Source: Rhizodiscina lignyota
Lineage: Eukaryota > Ascomycota > Dothideomycetes > Aulographales > Rhizodiscinaceae
Assembly: GCA_010015805.1 (NCBI GenBank)
Contig: ML978121.1
Coordinates: forward strand, 682,001 to 746,000
DNA: 64,000 nt
Direction of reading: 5' to 3'
The notes beneath the pieces were generated by a model that made no database searches, had not been told where the DNA came from, and was given only the letters and a program-made list of their open reading frames with translations. The position numbers and the translations under genes are program-made. Positions 22,830 through 32,179 of the stretch are shown piece by piece. Position 1 is the stretch's first letter. The number at the start of each line of letters is the position of its first letter.

Positions 22830-23282
22830 CGTCAACCACGAAAATCTCACCCCCTCCAGCTCGCCCAGCCCTTCTGATATATCAGCATGTGATAGCATCC
22901 GCCGCTCCGCATCGTACTACTTGATCTTGATCTTCTCGGGGAACGCGTCCCGCATCGCTTAGGTGCTCTTCCGCACTTCTCCACAAGCCTAGCACACCTA
23001 AGTCGTCCCTTCGTCATTGCCGAGGATGACAACCCCAAATTCTCCGCAAACCGCCTCGAACTTTGGTGGTGTGATGACTTGAGGCCGGAGCGAGATATGA
23101 GAAGGCAATATTGAAAGGAAGAATAGTCCATTGCCGAATACACATTTTTGCCCACCTACTACAGAGGAGGGCGCCATTATCAAATTGGTAGCATTTATAT
23201 GACTGGTGCAATTCATCATGCCGCTGCGGCTTTTCTCGCCGGAATTCTTCGTGTAATATGAGGTCGCGTGATGATGGACCAC
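22830..23282 (-). pseudogene. Decayed coding fragment, family unknown
   Basis: On the minus strand one frame keeps protein-like composition over more than 100 codons (segments such as PPKFEAVCGEFGVVILGNDEG, then RDAFPEKIKIK and SHADISEGLGELEG) but is interrupted by about four premature stops within a short span. I cannot assign the family; it might be a host gene remnant or a piece of a mobile element. All the stops are of types that arise by C-to-T change in CpA context, which fits repeat-induced point mutation, but the sample is small. It is treated as a fossil. Confidence 0.4.
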
Positions 23283-23643
23283 ACGATCTCAGCCTTAATA
23301 TTGTTTGACTGTTTCTCGTTCATGTTGTCCGCTATTTATTTACTCCCCTCCAATTTGATTCTTTAGCGAAGCATATTGATCGTCTGATCGTATATACGAA
23401 TCCCCTTACGTGCTTGTTAGGCTATTACTACTTCATGTAAGTAGTGCTCAGAAGATCCTTTCCTGACTCCCTCCAAAGGATGCTGGCATGATCATAAGGA
23501 TTTTGGGTGCTGCTGGTAACGTTACAAAGCTTGTGTGAGACAGGGCATTGAGCTGGATTCAGGCCGCGATTGTTGTGATCCGGTATGTCTTTCCTCTGCC
23601 TCATGAATGAGGCACTGCTTTTGCCTCTCTCCATAGTGACAAG

Positions 23644-23651
23644 TATAAATA
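23644..23651 (+). promoter_or_regulatory. TATA box of family member D
   Basis: TATAAATA, 136 bp before the start codon of member D. Member A has TATATAAG at almost the same distance (133 bp). Confidence 0.45.
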
Positions 23652-23779
23652 GATCCCCCTGGATTATATTGTGCACAGACGGCTTTGATATTGTAAAAGA
23701 GTTTCTCCTCGCTGCAACCGATTCAAGTCGTATGTCCCCTCGCTCGTATATAAGTCTGGTGCCATCATCTCTAACACAC

Positions 23780-24348
23780 ATGTCAAAGGCCACCGCTATG
23801 GGTAACAGCGGTAGCTCTGAGCCAGCAACAGAGAGCGGGCGACAGCGAGACCATGAGAGATATCTCTTGGGAATGGGCATATCCACGCTGCAATTGCAAA
23901 CGTGCGATTCCAATTTGGAAAAACTCTTTGCAGAAGAGCATGCGCATGGCAGGCATGACGCATCGCGGGAGACACTGCGTAAGTACTGTTTCTAATCAGA
24001 AACGTATGAAGGACTGATCCAGCGCCAGATCAAATCTTTGAGGCTTATTATCCATTTCGCGGTTTGCTTAAGCTGGAAGCAGACAGAAATGACATAGAAC
24101 GGAATGAGACGGCAAATGTAGATCAAGAACGTTGGTTCGTGAAGCTTAACGTATGCCCGGGCGGGAAGAATACCCCCGGTGGTTGTTTGGAGGTGCTCTC
24201 TGGTGGAGTAGAGCCCACACTCTGTGAGGCATGGACTTCCTTCCGGCATAAAGTCTTAGAGGTGGCTATTCCAAAACCAGAACCAGAAAAGTCAATACTG
24301 GAAGAGACAGGCTATGATCGATGGGATCCTGGAAGATGCGGATTGTAG
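23780..24348 (+). CDS. Small-protein family member D (unnamed family)
   Basis: Two exons, 23780-23978 and 24029-24348, intron GTAAGT...CCAG, 172 residues. Acceptor choice is open: using 24022 instead adds two residues. I do not know this family, but it is clearly related to the tandem genes at 38275-40693. The intron is phase 1 at the same place (ETL then HQIF; member C has RTL then HQIC). A short charged helical N-terminus comes first. Exon 2 has a strand-like FVKLNV, then LEVLSGG, then the helix LCEAWTSFRHKV, matching FEVLRSG and ISSAWTEFKRSI of member C; the shared Ala-Trp is at about 134-135. No signal peptide or membrane span. A TATA box at 23644 and another TATATAAG near 23745 support it as a gene. 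Function unknown. Confidence 0.65.
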
Positions 24349-24548
24349 ATCTCTTCGAGGTTCAATGGGCATTGACACTGAAACTGAGAGACTGAAAGTA
24401 CTTGTAATTCGCTGTATACGACTACAAGCAAAATGTACCGTCGAAACCGGGAAAAGTCCCTGTTATCCACCGGTGTAATGGATTTACTGACTCCATGAGC
24501 ATGCAAAAGAAACCGCGCTGTCTTTCTACAGCTACCTCCTCAAGCCAT

Positions 24549-25192
24549 TTATGATTCTGTCGTAACCTTGGCCTTGCCGTTCGTCACCTTCACACCCAAC
24601 TGCTTTGCCCTCGCAATGATGTCTATCCGCTTGCGTGCCGACACAGCGTGTGCGATCCTGAATCAAAATAAGTATCCAATATTTCATCATCGAGCCTGTT
24701 CGCGAATGAGATTAGGGACGTACTCAGCGGCGTAGACACGGTTGTGCATGAGAAGGAGGTCGACCTCGCGGACGTTGTTGACGAGGAATGCCTTGTGGCC
24801 GGAAGGCATGAGGTGTCGAGTCTTCTTGTTCGAGCCGTAGCCAATCTGCGCGAGAAATACTCCATCAGCTTCTGATATCTTGAATTGCTCCCATATTTGC
24901 GCTGCGGTCAAAGTTTTTGCGGTTCCCCATCTACGGCGCCATCGTTTCTTTACACATCCTGTGAAAGCATTCGTACCTTTGGCATAGCGGCCTGTCCAGA
25001 AAATCGTCTTCGCACACGATTGTCTATGCCCTTAGGCTTTCTCCAGCTCGGGTCGACGCATTTGAATCGGTCGCTCTGGTGGCGGTTGAAGCGCGCAGTG
25101 CCTAGATTGTCACGTCAGCCGCTAGAAGTCCAATGAAGTTAACCAGACATACGCTTCTTGACGATAGGGACGTGTTTCCGTGCCGACACCAT
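24549..25192 (-). CDS. RPL32: 60S ribosomal protein eL32
   Basis: Structural protein of the large cytosolic ribosomal subunit. Four exons, 25153-25192, 24977-25101, 24724-24845 and 24549-24657, sum to 396 nt, or 131 residues, the family length. The spliced protein starts [13 protein letters not shown], continues with [35 protein letters not shown] and [12 protein letters not shown], and ends KLGVKVTN-type with VTTES. All joins are in phase with GT-AG signals. The 131-nt second intron is twice the usual size here. High-expression introns of this kind often regulate ribosomal genes; I see no clear snoRNA boxes inside. Confidence 0.96.
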
Positions 25193-25772
25193 CTTTGCTG
25201 TATGGAGAGGAAGGTGATGTCGAGGGCAGTAATTTGTTCGACTGGTTGTGGTGCAACTGGATTTTGGAAGTGGGTGACGGAAAATGCCGCGCAGGCGTAA
25301 GCGAGATGGCCCCTGTCAATAATAGCCAATCAGCTAATGCAGTACAGTCTACGAAGTAAGTACAGCCACTACGTAGTATAATTTTTCATAAACCTTCAGG
25401 ACTCCCAAGAAGCTCCGGGTATTAGCGAGGTTGCATTTAACGCTGCCAGGAGTAGATGGCCAAGCTTGATTTGGAAGATTTGCTTCTCTTTATCGCGAAA
25501 AAGAGACCCCGTTGCAGATCTCATATGCTCACGAGAGACAGCGCCTTCGAAGAGTGAAACAAGAGCGTTCCGAAAATTATATTAAATTCAGGCCGCCTCG
25601 GCGGTAGTATCATGACACTCCATTGATATGTATCGAATCCGGCCTCGGATCAAGCCATTGTAAGAATTTGCCGTCGCTATGCTATGCTCAAATCAGATCA
25701 ACCCCGCCCTTTGCTATGCATAAACCCAAACTCATGTGCCCAAACGATTCCAAATCCTCCAGGCATTCCAAC
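25193..25772. other. Intergenic, no gene seen
   Basis: About 580 bp between the start of eL32 and the end of the ubiquitin protease gene, both on the minus strand. It should hold the eL32 promoter; no motif stands out. Confidence 0.4.
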
Positions 25773-27896
25773 TTAGAATGCAGATGCCAGCCTCATCGGC
25801 GAAGGTAACGTGTCATCCCCCTGAAGCGAGCCACTAGGACCAGCGGTCCTCATCCGTACTCTCATTGCCGAAGGCATAGAATATGACGTTGTTCCATGCG
25901 CCTCATTCTCTTCAATCAGACCATTTTGCGAATTGCCAGTTGCGGAAGAAGCTAACGCAGTTGACTGAATGTTGTCCTCTCCAGTCCCTTCAGCGTCAAG
26001 CTCTGTCTCGGCATGTGGCCGCGGTAGTACCAGACGCAGCTCATTCATCAATGCCGATCTCGATTCCGCGGTGGCAGCTGCGCTTGTGTTGGCGTGCTCA
26101 AGTTCTTCCGCTTCCATCGAACCAGACTCCACATCCTCTGCCATCATACCTGGCTCTAGAGCGGGCACTTCAATATCCAATTGCTCCTCATCTATCGCTA
26201 CCGGCAGGGGGATAGAGGCGGCAACTTCCAAGAGCCCTTGCTCATCGCTCGCCTGAGGTGTCGAGACTTGTTCGTAGAACAACATGAACACTCCGCCTTG
26301 TTGCAGAACATCACCCTCAGAAGCAGGCGATACATCTTCGTCGCTAAGCCTCCACCACCGCTCTCGTGGTTCCAACTCTTTTTCGGCGGCTTGGCCGACT
26401 ACTTTCGAAGGGTGCTTCCGATAGCAAATGTAGTGCCCATTTTCGTGACGACCAAAGTGTGTGACAACTGCTCGCAGTTCATATGGCAAAGACACGGGTA
26501 TCTGCTCTGAATCTGAACTGGGGAGCATGGACTGCTTAGGGTCCGTACTCCAGCTTTCCCTATTGTTCTTTTGTTGGTCTCCAGGTTCTTCTGTCGGACG
26601 ACCCAGGCACCACGGACCCAAGTCAAAATTCGACGGAAAGGATACATCTGCGTAATTCTTCATCTGAGCGCCAGTCATTTCGTTAAACACGCTCCGATTA
26701 ACATGAATGACGAGTGATTTTGGAGCTCGTGCAATGACCGCTTGCCTAGATTTCGTTGTAGACATCCAGTTCTTCTTGGAAATCTGGCAGGTATTCGACA
26801 ATGTCTTGTCCGTGAAATCCTCGCTTTCCAGTGCATCTTTCGTGGCTTGCAATCGTGCGGAAATGGACTGTCGTAACGGCTCGTTCATTGCAGGGGTAGT
26901 AGAAAGTCGTTCCAACATAGCCTCGAGTTGCGAAACAGTTCGTAGGAGCGTGCATTTTGCACATTCCACACCCTCTATCGCCTCAAGTTTCGTGTACTCG
27001 TCAAGACAATCGCGGATGTCGTATGCCCATTCTCTTCCTAGTGGAACCGTGAGACAGTTGAATGGTATCATCGATAAACCTTCGGAGTAACCACATTGTG
27101 TGCAAGCTACTCGCTGCGCAAGGAAGCCCTCTAAAGGGTTATGCAAATGTCCCGCAGCTCTAGCATCGTTCTGGTCTTGCGGAAGGCCGTTTTCTCCATT
27201 AAACCCCGGCAAGTCCGATCTGCACTTCGATACTTTCAAGAGCTCTTTGTCTACCTCGTCCAGAATCTTTGAGAAGTATTCCTGCGCATCTTGTTGCTGC
27301 CAACTGCTCATGGACTTGAGCTTAGCGGGCATCCACAGCATTCGGCCATTGTTTTCGGGATCATTCAGCTTCTGGATAGTCTCGTGCAGGGTGCTGTTCG
27401 TGGACTCTTCGAGCAGACCTCCGTAACTTGAGAGCGCACTCGTCAGGAACACTTGTAGCGGCTTCAGCGATGCCAGTCCCTGCACAACACTGTTTTGGTA
27501 GCAAGAGTTGTCCCAGTTGCCCATTCCCGGCGGTGCATCCGTTTGTCCTCCATTGAATAGCGATCCCAGTGTAGGTCCCTGGACAGCTTTCAGTGGCGCG
27601 AAAACGCTCTTGAGGACTCCATCTGGGTTTTGGTTGCTTTGTGAGGGTAGTCGAGGCCGTCCGAAAGGTGTCTGTCGCTGGAGCGCTCCGATTTGCACCA
27701 GCATTTTGCGCAGATGTGATTTGATTGATATCAGGAGGGCGTTCGCCGGCAGGCCTAGGTATAGAGATAGGTGGTATATCCCGTAACACAAGAGGACCGA
27801 GAACGCGATAATCGTGCCAGTTGATATTCGGTCATGGCGATGGGCATCGTGGTAGGTCTGAGTGTAGTGCCGATAGAAGTCGTCTCCCGCGTTCAT
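25773..27896 (-). CDS. Ubiquitin-specific protease, membrane-anchored (Ubp1-like)
   Basis: Deubiquitinating cysteine protease of the USP family (peptidase C19), 707 residues, one exon. A hydrophobic span at about residues 26-48 near the N-terminus suggests an ER or mitochondrial membrane anchor, as in yeast Ubp1 and human USP30. The catalytic Cys box is GNWDNSCYQNSVVQG with Cys132, the His box VTHFGRHENGHYICYR with WWRLSDEDV close after it holding the third residue. Two CxxC pairs (CTQCGYS and CAKCTLL) fit the zinc-binding fingers. The last 170 residues are acidic and low in complexity. The start ATG lies 300 bp from that of ALB1 on the other strand, so the two are divergently transcribed. 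Confidence 0.88.
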   Translation of the reverse strand: MNAGDDFYRHYTQTYHDAHRHDRISTGTIIAFSVLLCYGIYHLSLYLGLPANALLISIKSHLRKMLVQIGALQRQTPFGRPRLPSQSNQNPDGVLKSVFAPLKAVQGPTLGSLFNGGQTDAPPGMGNWDNSCYQNSVVQGLASLKPLQVFLTSALSSYGGLLEESTNSTLHETIQKLNDPENNGRMLWMPAKLKSMSSWQQQDAQEYFSKILDEVDKELLKVSKCRSDLPGFNGENGLPQDQNDARAAGHLHNPLEGFLAQRVACTQCGYSEGLSMIPFNCLTVPLGREWAYDIRDCLDEYTKLEAIEGVECAKCTLLRTVSQLEAMLERLSTTPAMNEPLRQSISARLQATKDALESEDFTDKTLSNTCQISKKNWMSTTKSRQAVIARAPKSLVIHVNRSVFNEMTGAQMKNYADVSFPSNFDLGPWCLGRPTEEPGDQQKNNRESWSTDPKQSMLPSSDSEQIPVSLPYELRAVVTHFGRHENGHYICYRKHPSKVVGQAAEKELEPRERWWRLSDEDVSPASEGDVLQQGGVFMLFYEQVSTPQASDEQGLLEVAASIPLPVAIDEEQLDIEVPALEPGMMAEDVESGSMEAEELEHANTSAAATAESRSALMNELRLVLPRPHAETELDAEGTGEDNIQSTALASSATGNSQNGLIEENEAHGTTSYSMPSAMRVRMRTAGPSGSLQGDDTLPSPMRLASAF

Positions 27897-28196
27897 TGTT
27901 GGCTGTTAGGTGTTCGAAGCATGTGGGTAGTTCTGGAAGTAGGAAGGAGGATGAAGGTTTGCGTTGGAAATATACATCGGGTGTGGAAGGTTGCAGAACG
28001 TGGTGGCGTATAAGTGACAAACGTTGAGTTGCCTGTGCTCAAGAGTGAATGTGAATGGGGCGTTGAGTTGGGTTCGGCATGCCGAGCTTCGGCCCGAGAT
28101 TTCTGTAATCGATAAAGAATTCTTGGCATAACTTTTCCCACAACATCATGGAAACCTCGACAATCTCATAACCAATCACGCACATTCTCTGGCAAG

Positions 28197-28812
28197 ATGG
28201 CGAAAACAGCAAAAGTCAAAAAAAGAGGTCAGTAACCATAAGATATATAGCGAATTGACTCAAGCTGATTGATCAACAGGTGTCTCGATCCACTCCCGCG
28301 CAGCCAGGCGCGCCACCTCCCCCTCCCTCGACCTTGACAAGTCCCTCAAAGAGCACGGGGCATCCGGAGAACCTATTCAGCCCCGACCAGACGTTCTAAG
28401 ATCTCTCGATGGAGGCATATCCAAGAAAAAGCGACAGAAACCATTGAGTCGTACGCAGAAGTTGCGGCACAGGAAAGGGATCGAGCGAGCGGATGTGAAT
28501 GCGGCTACAATGGAGGTAAAAATGAAGAAGAGTATGGGCCGGCATAAGACTATCAACTCGAGAAGAGCGGACTGGATCGACTTGAATGAGAAGATTTCTG
28601 GTGAGGAGGGGGAGGCTCCCACATTCCATACAATGCACAAAAATCCGTTCAGCAATCTGCCTCTCGAGGAAGAGGAGAACAGGCCGAAGAGACGGCTGCC
28701 ATACGCAGCGAAAGGTGCCACTTTCCAACTTCCGATATTCTCTAAGGGATCTCTGAACCCGCCACCGCCACCGCCAGAACCAGCACCGGCGATAGAAGAC
28801 GAAATCCTGTGA
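28197..28812 (+). CDS. ALB1: Ribosome biogenesis protein Alb1
   Basis: Small nuclear shuttling partner of Arx1 on pre-60S particles. A 31-nt first exon (28197-28227, MAKTAKVKKR) is joined to 28280-28812 (GTCAGT...AACAG), giving 187 residues. The Alb1 pattern is clear: lysine-rich start, GVSIHSRAARRATSPSLDLD, KSLKEHG, then KKKRQKPLSRTQKLRHRKG, which is also a likely nuclear localisation signal. The C-terminus is variable with a short proline run (PPPPPPEPAPA). The intron has a CTGATTGATC branch region just before the acceptor. Divergent from the ubiquitin protease gene. Confidence 0.88.
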
Positions 28813-29099
28813 TTGGAGATGGGAGGGGACTTGCTATGGATTAATGCATCATGGTGTTGCTTTGGGCAAGGTTCTCGGGTTCCTTCAGTCGCCCAGAAAT
28901 GCGGAGGCAAGGGCTAACGATTCAATCGAAGCTCATCTTGCGCTCGTTCAGACGACTAGTATAGAGAATATTTTCCCGCTGCGAAGTTATGAGGACATGT
29001 TGAACAGGAGCTATGAGCCTTGATTGCAGAAGCATTGCATCGCTGTCTAGGGTATCTCAAATACACATGCGAAGACGATGGTGAGGGTTATGATAGCAG

Positions 29100-30761
29100 T
29101 TATGCTTTGGAGATCTCCTCAATCATCGGCATTGAGACCTCGTCTTCGCCTTCGACGATTCCAATGGGGACAGGGCGCCAGATACCGGGATATGGCTGCC
29201 ATCCACCATAGTCTTTAGCTGAAAATGTAGACTGGGCCATTATATGGTCTCCATATTCTTCATGACCCTCATCACTGCTTTCCGCATCCCCAGTATCGTC
29301 ACGGGAGAGGTTTTCCTCCACCAAGGTGACCTGCGTATCACCCTCGGCTTCTCTAGGGCTTTCCTCCAAATGGTTCGCCTCTACCACTTCAAGCCACTGC
29401 TCTCTGAACCTCGCGTCTCCTGTTATTGTCAGTTTCCTTGCGAGTGCTTGTGTCCAGTACTCCGAAGACAAAGTGCATTCTCGGACAACTTCTGTCCTGA
29501 GCTGTCTTAAGCCGTCTTTGCTCATCTTTCGTCGACGAGCCCAGGTTGTGGAGACGAAGACGTGTTCAATCCAGCGACTTATCGCTTCCTTGTATGGGTC
29601 CTCGCTCTCAACAAGTGCTGACGGAGACGTGAGAATGTGGAGCATGCGCAACACAAACTCCACCAAAGATCTCCGGACGCTGAGTGCTAATTTTAACAGT
29701 AGTGGGTCCCATAGGATGAAAGCACCAGACATGGTACTGCCAACGGTGTGGCCCGAGGGGATAATCATTCGTTCGTCAACCAGCAGTGCCAGCAGAACGT
29801 CAAGACTGCTCGAATCTTCACGATGGAAGCGTCCCAATCTAGCACATGCACCATCTGCGGCACCGGAAACTCCTTTGGTCATTCCCTCTGTTGAAGCCTT
29901 TACTTCCTCTCTCCTTTCTTTCACGAACGATTTCAGCACCGCTTTCAGCTTTGTACCATTTTCCTTAGCCTTCATATCCTCCTCTACACCTCTCATCCTC
30001 TTAACTCCCCGCTGCTCATCATCCTCATCGCCAAGCTTGCTCCAGAACGAGTCCCAAAGCCAAGCCAATGCACCTTCGACAGCACGTTCAAGAGGTCCAA
30101 GAGCGGGTAATTCTCCGCCATGCGTGAATTGATGCCTCAACTCAACCCATTGCTCAGGGATATGCAAGTCAGAAGCGACATCAAACATGCTGCGCTTCGC
30201 AACAGAGGCTTGGTTGATGTCGCAGAAGCCGGTGACGAACCTGTAGGATGTGAGGAGGCTGCATTGTACATATGGCAACTCCACTGGACTCGGGAGACGG
30301 AAAAAAACGAATTCAAAGAGCGTCAAAATTACGCGAGGAATTGAACATAATTCCAAAGTTAAAGTGGAACGTAGAAATGAAAGCTATTCCTTCATACCTT
30401 GCTAGAGCTGTCGCAAAAGCTGCTCTCGTCGCATACGCCGAGCCTATCTCTGCATTCTCCACTGCCAGTTGGTGGAGTTGGGCTTCCACCAACAGCGCAG
30501 TCGATTCGATCGCGTGGGGGAGACGCGCCCGTCGACGCCAAATCTCGATCTGTGCGAGGTAAATGAGTGCCCAAGACAATACGTGGAATTAATGCCCGCA
30601 AGTTGAGAGAGCCTGGCCAGTCATAATGGGGTCCAACTCACCATGTCGGTCGCATCGCGTCGAGCGGCCGTATGCTCTCCGGTGTTCGAGAGGAATAGCT
30701 TTTTACGGACATCGAGCACCTCGGCTCTGTCTCTCCATGGCCTTATTTTAATTCTGGCCAT
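29100..30761 (-). CDS. LAS1: Pre-rRNA endonuclease subunit Las1
   Basis: HEPN-family endoribonuclease that, with the kinase Grc3, cuts ITS2 in pre-60S maturation. Three exons, 30642-30761, 30398-30549 and 29100-30240, sum to 1413 nt (470 residues). The Las1 domain shows the start KIRPWRDRAEVLDVR, then RLPHAIESTALLVEAQL, FVTGFCDINQASVAKRSMFDVA, and the catalytic RHxxxH motif as RHQFTH (Arg126 to His131), followed by LPALGPLERAVEGALAWLW. The C-terminal half is less conserved and ends with an acidic tract. Intron 2 (157 nt) is long for this window. Start is the ATG of MARIKIRPW, in line with the short N-terminus of homologues. Confidence 0.92.
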
Positions 30762-30955
30762 TTGTATGCAATGAGAACCGTGAGGATGAAGGAATGTGGA
30801 TAGTGCCGGAAAGGCTCTAAAATTGGGTGTCGACGTTCTTGGCATAGAAATTCACCGCAAGCGCAAAGCGTCAAGCAGGAGACATCTTGCGCATAACCTC
30901 CTAGGGTATAATTTACATTTCCAATTATTCCAACCGCCCGACGCGAGCAACCCGC

Positions 30956-32179
30956 TCAAGCGCCTAACCAGCCGTAACCGATTCCCTGGCTCGCCGTACT
31001 AATCCTCGCCGCTGGATTCTTCAGCTGCTGATACCACCATTCACTATCCACGCCCTCTCCATCCTCGAAGAAGAAAGTCTGCCCTTGCAAATTAGACTGC
31101 ACCACGCCCGTTTGTGGCATTGCTTGTGTCTGCGCCACCACTGGCCATTGTGACTGCGACTGTATCTGAAGCGCGACATTGTGCGCTGCGGCCGGGAGGC
31201 CGTTGACGACTGAAGTTGGTTGGTTCTTGGGTTGCTCGTCTTCTTCGCCGTCATCTTCGGCATCTTCCTCGTCATCAGAATCCGGAGGTGGTACCCAAGA
31301 CTCTTCAAGCTTGAGACCCTTGCCTTGACTCAGCGCGGACATGAACGGGTGTGGTGGTGTGGCTGGCGGATCATAAAGACCCATACCGATGAGCTCCTTG
31401 CTATCGCTGCGCTCAAGCTCTTCCGGGGGAGGTGTCCTGGGCACGTCATCCTCCTCTAGCTCTGGCGGGTGTTGTATCGGAAGGAAATCCTGCTGGGACT
31501 GAAGGACAGGATACTGCGTCTGTGGAATCGAGTGTGAGGTGACCGGCCAGTCTGACATGTACCATGAAGTGTTCGCAGGCGAAGAAGGATACGCAGAGGA
31601 GTATAGGGTGTCGATATCTGAGTATGGGTGAAGTGCGCCTTCGTAGTATGGCGACTCGTAAGGAGTAGTTTGGTATGTGGAGGATTCGAGCGGGAGAGAA
31701 TATGTGGAGGGAATTCCCGTGCCGTTAGGGTATATGGGCGTGCTCATCGAAGCTGGATGGCTGGCCATAATTGGAGGTGATACTTGAGAGTAGTATTGCT
31801 TCTCAAGGCCTGTAGTTGTAGGCTCTTGAAGAAATGTTCCGTTAAACTGTGAAGATGCCGGATGCCAACTCATAGGTCGAGTTGTCGGTATCGAAGCTTC
31901 CACATAGCTCACTTGTGAGTTGTCGTATGTCGTGGCCATGGTTGGGTTTCTTGAATGGCCCTGATATGAACGCATTCCCGATGTTGTCCTCCGTCTATCT
32001 ATCGCTCTTGGGCTGTTGTTTGTGCTTCGGGGCTTCTCGACCCGGCTTGACCGTGTACTATGAATTGAGCTGTATGTGCCGGAATCTCGTGATTGTCGTT
32101 GAGAGAGTCGTGCGGATGCCATGAGGGTCGAAACGTCACTGAGGACATCCTCATATTGCTGTCCGTAAAAGGTAGTCAT
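30956..32179 (-). CDS. Hypothetical low-complexity protein
   Basis: Single exon, 407 residues from the ATG of MTTFYGQQYEDVLSDVSTLM (32179); the open frame runs further upstream without ATG. I do not recognise it. The protein is rich in Ser, Tyr, Pro, Thr and Gln, with tyrosine-dense stretches (STYQTTPYESPYYEGALH) and an acidic block (DSDDEEDAEDDGEEDEQ), and is probably mostly disordered. The N-terminal 20 residues and the last 25 (WWYQQLKNPAARI) look better ordered. No membrane span. It starts a same-strand run with LAS1, 194 bp away. It could be a transcriptional or RNA-associated factor, but that is only a guess from composition. Confidence 0.6.
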   Translation of the reverse strand: MTTFYGQQYEDVLSDVSTLMASARLSQRQSRDSGTYSSIHSTRSSRVEKPRSTNNSPRAIDRRRTTSGMRSYQGHSRNPTMATTYDNSQVSYVEASIPTTRPMSWHPASSQFNGTFLQEPTTTGLEKQYYSQVSPPIMASHPASMSTPIYPNGTGIPSTYSLPLESSTYQTTPYESPYYEGALHPYSDIDTLYSSAYPSSPANTSWYMSDWPVTSHSIPQTQYPVLQSQQDFLPIQHPPELEEDDVPRTPPPEELERSDSKELIGMGLYDPPATPPHPFMSALSQGKGLKLEESWVPPPDSDDEEDAEDDGEEDEQPKNQPTSVVNGLPAAAHNVALQIQSQSQWPVVAQTQAMPQTGVVQSNLQGQTFFFEDGEGVDSEWWYQQLKNPAARISTASQGIGYGWLGA

